A stretch of 64,000 nucleotides of DNA from Synchiropus splendidus (taxonomy: Eukaryota > Chordata > Actinopteri > Syngnathiformes > Callionymidae): contig NC_071340.1 in assembly GCF_027744825.2 (NCBI RefSeq), forward strand, positions 9,625,501-9,689,500, in the 5' to 3' direction. The notes under the pieces are model-generated. The model saw only the letters and a list, made by a program, of their open reading frames with translations, was not told where the DNA came from and ran no database searches. Below are positions 1 to 31,576 of this stretch, piece after piece. Numbering within the stretch: the first letter of the stretch is position 1; the number at the start of each line of letters is the position of its first letter. The position numbers and the translations under genes are program-made.

Positions 1-20428
<20,428 letters not shown>

Positions 20429-22500
20429 ACGTGGGGGGAGGGGGCGCCCTAAAAAGCCACGCTCCCTACTCTAGTGCTTTTTCTATTAACTTGAGTCTGC
20501 CTTTTGAACTTCTTTTGGACTAATAGACAAGTAAAAAGAGGGATGTGACTTGTAGAATGAAGCGAAAAAGAGAAAAGAAAAAACCCACAGAGCCACATGC
20601 GGTATTATTGTTCTTGCTGTTGTTATTGTTATAAACATTATTACTATTATTATTAATATTATTACTACTATGTGTACAGAAGTGTTTTTATTTTTCAGAA
20701 GAGAGGAAATTTGTCACGTTGTGAATGTTTGTGTATTTCTCTACATGTGTGTGAAAGGTAAATGAAAAAGTGAAATGGCTTTTTTTATATTTTGTTTTCT
20801 TATGATTCTTATGATTTTGTCATTTTGCCCCCCCTTTTTTTTTTTACACTGAGTTGTATGTCGTGGCTGAAGCCCTCCAGTTTTTGACCATCCATTGATC
20901 AATTCAGAACCAGAATATGGCGGCGTGAAACAAATAGAAAGCTGACGGTTGTTCTTTTTTTGGGCTTTTGTTTTGTATATGTTTTTTTTAATCAAAAACA
21001 GTTTAGGGTCCACTACTCGATATCGTATGTGTTTATTTTAACCAAAGGAAAGTGGACTTCTTGAGTGCGCTGCATTCAAAGAGACAATTTTGAATCAGAA
21101 AGTGTTTAATAGCAATGGTTTTTATCTTTTCTTTTAAATACTGAAACACTTTTTTTCTTATTTTAGCTAAGCGACTGCGATGGAAAAGTGAATCTAAAAA
21201 TGAATCTAATAATATATGTAACGTAATATATCTAACAGAAAAACATATATATACAACGTGAACGAAACACCAATTCGATGATGAAAACATACAAATGTAG
21301 TCACCGAAGATGACGGAAAAAACGTGTTGAAAATTAAATATAATCAAATAAATACTGTGATAGGGAAAAACATAAACAAAATGTCCTTAAATGCGACACC
21401 CTTAACTTCCAAATACGTGATTCTTCTGTCCCTTTGAATGCAGCATTTGTACTTTCAAGGCACCAAGAAGTCCTTGTTTTCTTTTTTTCCACAAACGGAT
21501 CAGCTCATTATTTGCTTCATGGCCGATTGTGAAGAACTTTGGTTCTCAATTGAATTGAAGGAATGATGCACCGACATCTTGGACAAACACGCTCATTGAC
21601 AACGACAACGAAAATAGCGTCTCAGCATCCTCAAAGAGAAACTAAAGGCTTTAAACCTCACAGAGCACCTCCCCTTCCGGTCCAGGCCTCCCGCCCCCCA
21701 CCTCCCCCTCCGGCCCGCACAGCCCGGCTCGGGTCAGCACTGACAGAAAAGCCGCGAGCAGCCGATCTCCACGCAGCACTTGAGCAAGCATTAGTTCTCT
21801 CTGGGTTACGGGAAGTAGCTGACCGCAGCAATGCTCTGAGCGAAATATTGTATTATGACCCTTATTCCTAAATCGGACACCCAGAGGGAGACCACTACCT
21901 CATGTATTCAACATGATCCGGACTACCGTGAGCACCCGTGATGGCCGGCAGTATTAATGACTCGGCACATTCACTCCCATTCAGACGGTACTTAAATCCC
22001 ACAATCTTCGCATCATCCCTGAACAGGCCAGTGTCATTTCCCTCTGTGCATGTGAACCATAGAAATTAGACTTTTCTACTGTTATATATGTGGAACCTTC
22101 AGTAATTGTCAACCAGAACGTTCTCAGGGATTTCTCTCCACAAGAAAAAAAGACAAAACAAGGCAGAACAAACGAACGACGAGAAGGAAAAGAAAAGATC
22201 GAGGACACAACATGCATTTATTGTACTCTGTATATATGCCATAGTATATGTCTGAATATGGAGGATCTGAAAGTATATGTTAACTAATTTATACAGAGTA
22301 TTCTATGTAATGTGAAATACTTGAAGCCGCTGTAGTCCGCTCTCTCTCGCTCTCTTTTCTTCTTTCTTTCTTCACATTGGAAACATATCAGATGACTCTT
22401 TCTGTTTGACATATTTGAGACGCTGGATCCCATCCGAGTCTAAAACAGTTCCAGCTCCACAGTGTCTCCTCTGTAGTGACCTTTGCCTTGTTTGATACGT

Positions 22501-22552
22501 GATATATATGTATATATATGTATATATATATATATACATATATATATACATG
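22501..22552. repeat. imperfect (TA)n/(TATG)n tract, self-complementary, in the zswim6 3' UTR
   Basis: Alternating TA runs broken by G on the left half and by C on the right half (TATATATG... and ...CATATATATA). The broken runs can therefore pair with each other in an RNA hairpin. Confidence 0.75.
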
Positions 22553-22946
22553 TTTCTGATTTACTTTCTGTGCGACTTTCGTTTGTTTGTTAAAGATGAA
22601 AGCAGCCTTTTTCCTCTTGCCTTGTCTTAACGCTTTAAAGTAACCAAACAGGAGATCTGTCTAACAACCAAACGCGTTCTAAGAGGTGAGAGACGACCCA
22701 CCTTGGTCCCAGCTTTAGTGTCCTTAATTAGTAAGTGAATGGCTGTGTAACTCATGCTTTAACCACAAGCAACAATTCCTCACGTGTGTTTGGTGGAAAT
22801 ACTATGTTGTCCAGTGTCTCATGTTCTCTTCAGATACAATTTCCTCTGAGTCTTTTTAGCTGTTTGGTTTTTTTCTGTTTGTTTTTACTTTTTGAATTTC
22901 AGTTTCTTTTTGTTTTTTTGTTCGTGTAGGAAGATTCCCGCCCTTT

Positions 22947-22955
22947 TTATTTATT
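22947..22955 (+). promoter_or_regulatory. AU-rich element nonamer TTATTTATT in the zswim6 3' UTR
   Basis: An exact UUAUUUAUU nonamer about 140 bases before the poly(A) signal, with a second overlapping AUUUA pair (ATTTATTTA) at 23010-23018. Such elements bind TTP and Hu-family proteins in other messages. Function here is inferred. Confidence 0.5.
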
Positions 22956-23090
22956 ACAATGACCCATGTATACATGCTTATGAAATTAAGATTTGATACA
23001 CCGATATCAATTTATTTATGTAACTAAATCACTGTTTTATAATCTTGTTAATGAGTCAATTGATTTTTTTTTTCCTTTTATTTTTGTTTT

Positions 23091-23096
23091 AATAAA
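23091..23096 (+). terminator. zswim6 polyadenylation signal AATAAA
   Basis: Canonical hexamer followed within 20-50 bases by T- and GT-rich sequence (TGTCCAGGTTGTTC and a T-run) that fits a downstream element. It is the strongest signal after the zswim6 stop. Confidence 0.65.
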
Positions 23097-25166
23097 AGTT
23101 AGTTTTTTGAAATGTTGACGTTTGTCCAGGTTGTTCTTTTTTTTGAGGACTTTAGTTATTTTAAATTTGTCTTTCACAGGTTCTGGTACCCACCTTTAGT
23201 TTATTGAGGTGCATTTCCAGCATTTTTTTCTTTCATATCTTCCTTAAATCGTGTGAGGAACCATATTGGAACCTTTTTTATGGAGACTCATTGGCCTTAA
23301 AATGCTCTGCAGTCATGGATTCGTTGGTTCACTATGGTCACGAAGGGCAGAGGGAGTCTTTCCCAGCCACTTGGGATGGGTTTCCCCGGACAGGTCGCCA
23401 TCTCAGATGTCACATTGTACACAAACAATTTGGGGTCCTCAGTTAACCTCATTTTCAGACTGTGACTGTGCCTGGATGAACACACACACACACTAGATGA
23501 GTACTCAAATACTATTCAGATAGATGCCCCATGTTTCCATAACTGTATTGGTTCTTATAGTCACAGTTTTATTTTTGGACATTTACCAGATTAGCATATT
23601 GTATAGGTGAAGAGGTACTGTATAGTGATAATTTATTATTCATAAACAAGGTAACAGAAACAGGTAGCACAGATGTGTCTGTTAGATAAATACATAAAAT
23701 AATCCACAAAATATGACAGTATTACATGAGGCATGTCAATGTCTGCGGCCCCTGCATAAATGCGTGGCTCATTCTTATTTTGTGACTCATCTGCTCAAGA
23801 ACAAAACAAAATAAATTTTTGCTACTTTAGACGGGACACAAATCTGGCTGTGTGACCGGATCGTGTCAGTCCATGAAAAATCACAGTCAGTTTTGCCGCT
23901 GATATATAAATACAAGCAATTGTTCCTGAGGAGGCCAGTTTGGTTCTGGTCAATGCCCGTCTCACTTGTATACACTTCATGTTCCAACTGTTCCTATGAT
24001 GTTCTGGTCTGTGTGTCCAATTGAATGAGTGTAAATGAAAGTGTTTGTCAGTTTTATAATTATTATTAAACTGACAAACTACCATGTATTGGCATTAAAA
24101 TCCTGATAATTAGTTGTTTTATTGATAAAAAAAAAAAAATAATGTGGAATAATTTTAACACTCGACTCGTTTTATCATTATTAATTTAGAGGTTTTAGAA
24201 AACACGTTTTTGTTTGTTTTGTTATTTTCCATGAGACGTCTACAACATCTATATCTATATTTTATTTTTGTAGGTAAGTAAAACAATTTTTTTTTCAGAT
24301 TGATACTTTCATTTGAATTATTGATGTTGAATTGTTGGAGATGATGCAGTTTTTTTTTTCTTTTTTGCCGCTGCTGGGTCGTCTCATCAGGGGCCGTCAC
24401 GGGTCATTAGTCCGGCCAATCACAGGCTGCCAGGCGCCGAGCGAGTGCCAATCAGCCGGGACAGTTCAGATCTCCATCAGGCGACGGTGTCAGAAAAATG
24501 CAGAGTGGGGATCAGCGTGTCTGGCGGCGGCTTTGCCGCTGTCACCCGGCGAGCTGACTCAGAATATGAAACGTATCAATTGATATTCCCCTGGTCTCTG
24601 TAGCCGGCGTCGGCCCCAGCCAACCACGGCGAGCGCTTTACACTGACAGCGGCGCCACAGGATGACTAAATCGTGGCATGTACTGTGTCAGGTGTGTGCG
24701 GGTCTCCTTGTTTGCATGTGTCTGCGTACGTGTGTGTTTGGGCCTTCAGGGAGTGAGCGGGAACAGGTGGTACCTCCAGACTACAGGAGAGCTCCTGACA
24801 GCAGCGGGGTCCCCAGACTCCCAGCCCCTCATTAAACATTGACACAAAAACACCGCGACTGTCTGTGTGTGAACAGTAATGAAGCGCACACTGCTACACA
24901 GGTATACACACGGCAACTTAGCTCAGCACGAGGCCTCGGTCCGCCGTCCATCTGTGTGAGCTCATTAATGAGGCCGTCCGTCCACAGAGGTGTCCGCTTG
25001 GATATGGAGGAATTTGTCAGCTTTAGCAGCAAATACAGCCGTCTGGAGTCAGAGGCCACCGAGAAACGTCCATTTGTGATGTGATGGATGCCTGCCCGCG
25101 AGAGGAGAGTGTGTGTCGGAGCATGAAAACAGATTCACCTGTTCCTGAGCGCGTGGGACTCCCCGC

Positions 25167-25187
25167 GTGTGTGTGTGTGTGTGTGTG
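25167..25187. repeat. (GT)10 microsatellite
   Basis: Pure GT tract in intergenic sequence. Confidence 0.95.
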
Positions 25188-26526
25188 CTCCTGACCTGTA
25201 CTCAAGTCCCCGCTCACTTCCAGTCGGTAATGACGTCCCTCGGGTGCAGCCTGCTACAGCAGCCTCCTCCGGCCTGTCTCACTGTATACTTCTAATGACA
25301 TCATGATCACACGCTGCTCCCTTTCATGTCAAAAGCCCTCTTCCTCACCATAGCCATCAAAACTCCTGTCCCCCCCCCCACACCCCTCTGCACACTGCAG
25401 CGCCGCTCCTCAACACATCAAGACCCTGACATTCACTTGCACAAATGTCAATCTATTATACTGGAAACTTTCACCAACAGAAAGCAGCTTTCAAGTGGAT
25501 TCTTAGTGAAAACAGCGCAGTTTTTTTTTTTTTTGTGCCGGAGAAAGTAGTTTGATCGAACCGACCAACAAAAGAAGCTGCAGCTCATTCTATCAGCCAA
25601 CACTGCATGGCATTTCAGGCTTTGAAATCGTCCTTGAATGCAACACAATCTTGACTGTGTTTAGGGTTGACTTCAGATAAATGAACACACTGCCATTTTG
25701 GGCGGAAAGTGTCCGAGCCAAACATTTAGCTCCTTATAAACTACGACCAAAGTCCATGAGGTCATAGGTGAGATCCTCCTCAGCAACATGTTTAGCATTA
25801 CACCGTCGTCCCTTCACTTGTCCCATGGTCTGGTAGCAGGGTCCCACACAAACCCTCCTGACTGACCAGGAACAAGGCATGCAGCAGTTCCATGAACACA
25901 ATGGTCAAGGGGAAGTAAAGAAAACTGATGTGGAGTAGGGGGCGCTTCATAGGACCTTCATCAAGTGGTACAGTCATTTTTTTTTACCATAAAATTTGAC
26001 CTAGCATTTTTGATTCATCCTCACTAGCCATTGCTGTTTTGAGTGTTCAGAGTCCACTACAACGTTTTCACCTATAAAATCTAAATGATTGTATTTTGGA
26101 GGAAACACCCTCCTGTTCATTATGAACTGCTTGCGGGCCGCTGGAAGAAGTGACCCTTCAGAACATCAGCTCAGCCCATCACAGACATGACTGGCACGGT
26201 CCTTCAGCAGCCTAGTATCTGTTACCAGAGGCCCTCTTTTCAAGTTTCAGCAGTTTTTGGTACTTTCTTTTCACCAGCCACCACTCCTAACGGACAAAAG
26301 GAGATTCATTTAATCACGAAGAGGCGAGGAGAAACAGGTGGGCGGAGTGGAGTCCGTTGGTGAGTGTGAATATGACACTTGCTTGTCAAGAAGGACATGT
26401 GGCTAAACACTGAAGCTCATCGCTCTGCCATGTTCCAAATGGCTGCTGGCTGATTGTGTTTTCTGAGGAAATGAGTTTACATTTTAACTATGAAGAATCT
26501 CCAACGACAAACACAAACTGTAATTT

Positions 26527-26624
26527 TAAAGTAAACCTTGGTTTTCGAACGGCCTGGCTTGAACAAATCGGAGTTCGAACAAAAATTTGCTTCTGATTTC
26601 AAACAAAAATCCAGAACTCGAACG
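26527..26624 (+). mobile_element. Tigger/pogo-like DNA transposon fragment, copy 1
   Basis: The landmarks CTTGGTTTTCGAACGG, ACAAATCGG, TTCGAACAAAAATTT and AAAATCCAGAACTC occur in the same order as in the copy at 50,265. The element may continue to about 26,800, but beyond 26,624 the two copies no longer align, so that end is not fixed. There is no intact transposase frame. Confidence 0.6.
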
Positions 26625-27089
26625 CCCCCGAAAAAAGTCGGAAAAAACATTACGTGCGCGGCCCGATCAGCTGACCCACGACATGCTTTGTTATTGTGTA
26701 TAACGCAGCCTCTGTATGCAGACGTGTCCCGTTAGCTACATTTACTGACTGTTTTCTCTTCATATTGAGGTGTAAAACCTTTCCTGTCTCCTCACTGGAC
26801 CGTGGTAGAGTGTCACAGGGGAGGTGCTCGCTCTCCACACCTCCGAGGCTGGAGCGCTCACTCCAGGGTTTGATGTCCTGTTGGAGCTGGGACAGGGATG
26901 AGGCGAGTCTGGGACAGAGCGTTACTTGGTTTATGACTTTGTCACAGCCAAACTGCACAGAAGCGCACATTCAGAGCTGGACACGCACCGGGCACCTCTT
27001 CACTTCTGGAGAGACGTCACTCACTCGGCAACCCCTCCCAGAATCAGAAGAATCAGAATGTTATTATGTATAAACAGTTGGAATCCAGC

Positions 27090-27262
27090 TCGAAGCAACT
27101 GTGAGTTTGGTGAGAACCAGTGTTGGAGTTTTTAAGTTCTTCCTGTAGTTGTGTGGGTTTCCTCCTACAGTCCATAAACGCGCAGGTCTGTCACTGGAGG
27201 TGTGAATGGTTGTTGTCTATGTACCTATGTAGCTGGGGCCGACTCTTGCCCCTAGAGGAACT
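27090..27262 (+). repeat. decayed dispersed repeat, GGTTTCCTCCCACAG family, copy 2
   Basis: Contains GGGTTTCCTCCTACAGTCCA followed by GTCACTGGAGGTGTGAATGG. That order is typical of the high-copy fish repeat, here with its downstream part preserved. It shares the GTTTCCTCC landmark with copies at 1,679, 47,599 and 55,455. Confidence 0.5.
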
Positions 27263-30200
27263 CAAATACGTGGTTTGAAGCTCATGTAACGTCTTACCAA
27301 GACGACACTTGAGTCAGTTGTGTCTTACTAATGAAAGTCTTCATCATCATTTGTCATAAAAGTTTTTTCAGTTGAAACCAGGACCTCATTTAAGTAGTCC
27401 TTGTCACTTTTTCAACCAGACTTAAAAGGTCACACGATTTTTCAATGCATTGTGGGACTTCGTTTACGGCCCTCAGCTAGCTTAGCTAACATAAGTGCCA
27501 TTGCTGCGCGCTACTTGTTAGCTTAACACACACTTGGATTGAAATAGGGAAACTCACGCAATAATATACTTTTTTTCAGAAGTGCGTAGGACAACGAGTG
27601 CGCTGTGACAACGGTTTAACAAAAAAATTCAAGTGAGGCGGCCATTTTGTAAACTTGAGTACAAACTTGTAAATTGTATTTCGATGCAAAGCTACTCCGT
27701 GAGAGTCTGTAGGTCGATTACTGCAGAGAAGAAAACCCAATAAAGCATCTTTAACATGAAAATGCGGATATAAGAGCGGTGTATTTCCCACTGCCAAGCC
27801 AAGCACTAGCTGTCATGCTTATAACTCCTACAAATACACACGCACACGTGGCTGCTGTGGATCTCAGGAGTCAGCTGCAGATGTCATCTACCAGGAGAGT
27901 CTCTTCCTATCATTGGTATTCGAGGGCTGCCTCCTCTTCCTCCTGCTAAAATGTCCAGGGCCTTTGTGCGACGCGGAGCTTGATATCATTAGAGGAGCAT
28001 AAAAAAGGATCATAGCATGTGTTCCTCACCAGCGCCCGCAGCATCAGCGCGGCGGCTACAGGGACCGTCTTCCTCCCCTGCTCTTCTCGCAGAAGGCCGT
28101 CGGAGTTTGATCTTGGCTCTCCCCCTCCATCGGCCCCGAGGCGTCTGATTAAATGCTAATTAAAGCCGTTAGCGGCGCTATCTCTGCCGCTAACTCTTCT
28201 CTCTCTCTGTCACAGAGATTAATGCCCCTCGTTCATCATCCCACCTCGGCCAGCCTGAGTACCTGCCCGCCTCGCAAAAACCTGATCAAGTCATCAGCCC
28301 CCAGACCCCTCTTCTCCACTCTCTCCCCCTGCATGAAGATGGACGAGGGGCTGAAATTTTAATTTGAAAATTGCCCTCAATTACTTGTGCGGCCACCACT
28401 TGCCGTGCGCTGGAGTGGGGAAGGGGTTACGGCGGCGGGTCAGTGGCCGCGATGAGCGATAAGGGGACATTAATAAGAAAGGCTGAGGTTCATTTAAAAA
28501 CCGAAAGGACAGTGGGAGCAGCGTTCTCATTATTTAACTCCCCCAGCTTTATTTAAAGGACTTTATTTAAGGATACCAAGTTAATGTGTCCTCCAGGACG
28601 GACAGTTAAAGCGCCTGACAGAGTGAGAAAGTTGTGGCCATAACTTACACGCTGAGCACACACTGTGGCCCCATCCTTTTTTTTTTTTTTTTTTTTACCT
28701 CTTCTGACAGTCTCGCGGTTTTCAGGCGCAGTGCAACGAGCCTCCGAGGAGCATAAAATGTTAGTGGAAAGTTACACACGTCATTTAATTTTATTCCTTC
28801 ACAATTTCTGGCCCACAAATGTTTTATGGCTTCCAATATCAGTAATCATTACAAGCTATTGGACGATATTGAGCCATGTATAACACGTCATGCCAAATGT
28901 CAGTTCAACTACTCGCCGATTACAGGCAGAGACGCGGCGGAGTCTCATCTGAGGATTGTTTTATGATTATAATTTCACCAAATGTCATCGCAAACAGAGC
29001 TCACAGCAAACAGGGTGTTGACATACACTAAACACTCGGCTCTGTGCTGCCCAAGGGCCACATTGGGACTCTAACTGTAGCGGCCTGGACCCTGCCTTGT
29101 CAATAAGAATCGAAAATTCCAGCATGAATATGCACAATTTACTTATTTTATAGGCTTTTTAAACTGTGGCTGACCTCAAAAGTCTTCACACCATTGGGCC
29201 AGTGCTCATATTCCATTTTTGATTTCATCATTTTAAATCTTTTATGGTGTTTAACTAGCTCTTTGTTCTCTCCAGTGTTTAAATTTAATTTTGTAAGATC
29301 CCCAAATATTAATGTTTCCCACTGTATTTAGGTTTGATGGAATATTTTAAACTTGCACTCACTTCTTTTTCTCAATTAAATAACGCTATTTAAAATTTCA
29401 TGAGGTAGCAAAAATCTAATTTTTAATGTGATATATTACATTTACTACATCTCTTTTTTCATTTTCTTCACATTTCGTCTTCTTTATTGTTTCATTATTT
29501 TGCCTTTTTTATGATTAAACACGGCCAGTTTCAGAATATTCACTTAACTTCCTCACTGTGAATGAGTTGACTTCTGTTATTGGATGCTTAGAAATGAACC
29601 CAAGGCTACAGCTTAAGTCCTTGTTTTTCAGCCCTCCTAAACTAATCTCCAAGTTCAGTCAGCCTATTTTATTTGCAGACTGTAACTGGTTTTTGCACCT
29701 GTGACCTGCCATCTCATGCCTAAATGATTTTTATTTCCCAGTCTCGTTCGCCAACTCAGTCTTGGGTGCCGGTCCAAAAGGCTTTAAAGCCGACTGCCAA
29801 GTCTTCATGATTCCCCAATAAATGCAGCGAACTGGAGTTTGAGCTTTTCTCTGTTAAAAGCTTTTATAGATGAACACACTTTCCAGGACTCCGTCTCAGA
29901 GAGGTCATCTCAAAAACATGCCGTGTTTTCTATTTTCTATTATGTTTGCTGTATATGTTCTTCTATTGTGTAGGAGATGTGCAACGTGGACGACTGCAAT
30001 TCTTGATGGGACCTTCAATGTGAGTAGGGGGTGATTTTTACTGGCGAACCATAGGCCTTGACATCATGACACTCGAAGGTGGAGAGGAATCCAAAGACAC
30101 ACACAAGGCTCGACTCAGCCTAAAGTCCATAAGAAGTTCAGTCAGTCAAACAAGTTAAAAGGTGAGAAAGGTCTCCAGGTTACAAGCCAGAGGTCATTCA

Positions 30201-30495
30201 TCGCAGGATACATCCCCTTCTGACCCAGAGAGAAGCCAAAGTTATACTAAAAGAAATATACAAAAGTCGCCTATGCGTTACAATGGAGTCAGTATAGAAC
30301 GCAATAGTCCACTTTCCCAACATCAATTTATAACGCCATAGGAGTGAGGATGAGTTGTAGTTGTGCACCTGGTCACAAAAGGGAGAAGTCCCTGTGTGTA
30401 TCCAAGAAATGGTAACTCCATGTACCCCAGCCCTTTCAATCCACTCAGCGTCGACCAATTGGTTTGCTGACACCTCGCTGAAGGGTTGGTCGAAG

Positions 30496-30503
30496 GTTAG
30501 CAG
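30496..30503. repeat. left 8-bp target-site duplication of the hAT element
   Basis: GTTAGCAG immediately before the terminal repeat. The identical GTTAGCAG follows the other end at 31,569-31,576. Confidence 0.85.
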
Positions 30504-31568
30504 CAATGTTCCCTCTAATTTTTCATGAGTCTGAGCAAACACAAAAACTCTCTTACCTGGACCAGTGAGAGCGGCCTGTCATTCTCGGCTGTGGTGACAG
30601 CTGTAATAGTTTATAAGCGTTTAAAAATATGTATATTAAAAAAAAATACAATTTACACACATTGAATGGAACATATGCGAAATGTAAAAATAAAGAAGTA
30701 GAAATAAAAGCCTGTCAATTGTCTTTGTATTGTTTAGTTTCTTTGTACATTTGTTCAACAGAATCATAATGTAATATATTCCCAATATATATATATCAAG
30801 AATCTTCCAATGCAATAAGTAAACTAACTCTGATCATTGAAGTCACATGACACCATTGAGGGCACTGCATATCAAACAACGTCATGCAACTTTTACAAAT
30901 ATTTATCCTTTCTCAAACGGCTTGATCTGGCTCATAAATCAGTCTGTTGTGAGACTGAAGTTTGTCCGCTTCAGGCCACCGTATTCTGTGACTGCTCCTC
31001 GTGGAATAGTGAGCCTGTGTGAATGAGGGTATAGTGAAGAAGGAACAGGTTTCTTTCACTGACTGCACAGTTAATTTCCTCACCTGACTAGTGTGTAGTC
31101 TCTGTGTGTTGTAGTCTGAAACCTGCACTGCAACGATTCTCTCCCATCTATGTAACTCCGCCGCCCCTATTGGCGCAGTGCATGCGCACGTTTTGACCAA
31201 CCACAAGCGACTTTAAGAGAAATCAGCTTTTAAACATCTGCCAGCTCCAATAGTTCTCTTCAAATAGCGGGGTCTTCTAGTCGCTGTTCGTTCCATTGTG
31301 TGTATGTAGTTGTGTCACTTGGCGTACGGAGATCTTAAGCACTGTGCACCGGAGGAAAGGTGGAAAGTGCCAGCGGGGAAGGATACACACGGTCGAACAG
31401 CGCAGCGAGCGCTTCATTTTATTCTTCTAATGTCACAAGGCTTTCTGTCTTGATTTCAAGAAGCCTTGCAGGCAGGAAATTGCGGTAATTTATCTTCAAT
31501 TCAGGATTCATTTTTGATCGTATCAGCAGGGTGCAATTGCGCACACGCTCATCTTAGAGAAAGCATTG
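30504..31568. mobile_element. non-autonomous hAT DNA transposon (1,065 bp)
   Basis: The left end starts CAATGTTCCCTCTAA; the right end ends TTAGAGAAAGCATTG. Reverse-complemented, the right end matches the left in 12 of 15 positions. Both termini fit the hAT YARNG pattern (CAATG). A perfect 8-bp duplication, GTTAGCAG, flanks the element; eight bases is the hAT signature. The inside contains no transposase-length frame, so it was mobilised in trans by an autonomous relative. It also contains a GC-rich, promoter-like stretch with CGCAGTGCATGCGC around 31,150-31,200. Confidence 0.85.
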
Positions 31569-31576
31569 GTTAGCAG
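31569..31576. repeat. right 8-bp target-site duplication of the hAT element
   Basis: GTTAGCAG, identical to the left copy. Confidence 0.85.

Larger units (their letters stand above)
20429..23115 (+). other. zswim6: probable zswim6 3' UTR (about 2.7 kb)
   Basis: AT-rich sequence from the stop codon to a canonical AATAAA. It contains T-runs, an ATTATTATT-like stretch at 20,600-20,670, and an earlier possible poly(A) signal AATAAA at 21,347. It also has a TATA-rich hairpin-prone tract at 22,501-22,552 and AU-rich elements near the end. The extent is inferred from the signals, not from transcript data. Confidence 0.6.
23116..30495. other. intergenic, left part
   Basis: No gene recognised. It holds a (GT)n tract at 25,167, a decayed Tigger-like fragment at 26,527 and a dispersed repeat at 27,090. 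Stretches at about 24,370-25,020 and 27,960-28,620 are more GC-balanced, contain TAATTA-type words and look different from the AT-rich surroundings. Confidence 0.7.

Noticed and set aside
21563..21871. A 102-codon proline-rich open frame after the zswim6 stop
   Set aside because: It lies inside the probable 3' UTR, is low complexity, has no domain or splice context, and is not matched by anything I know.
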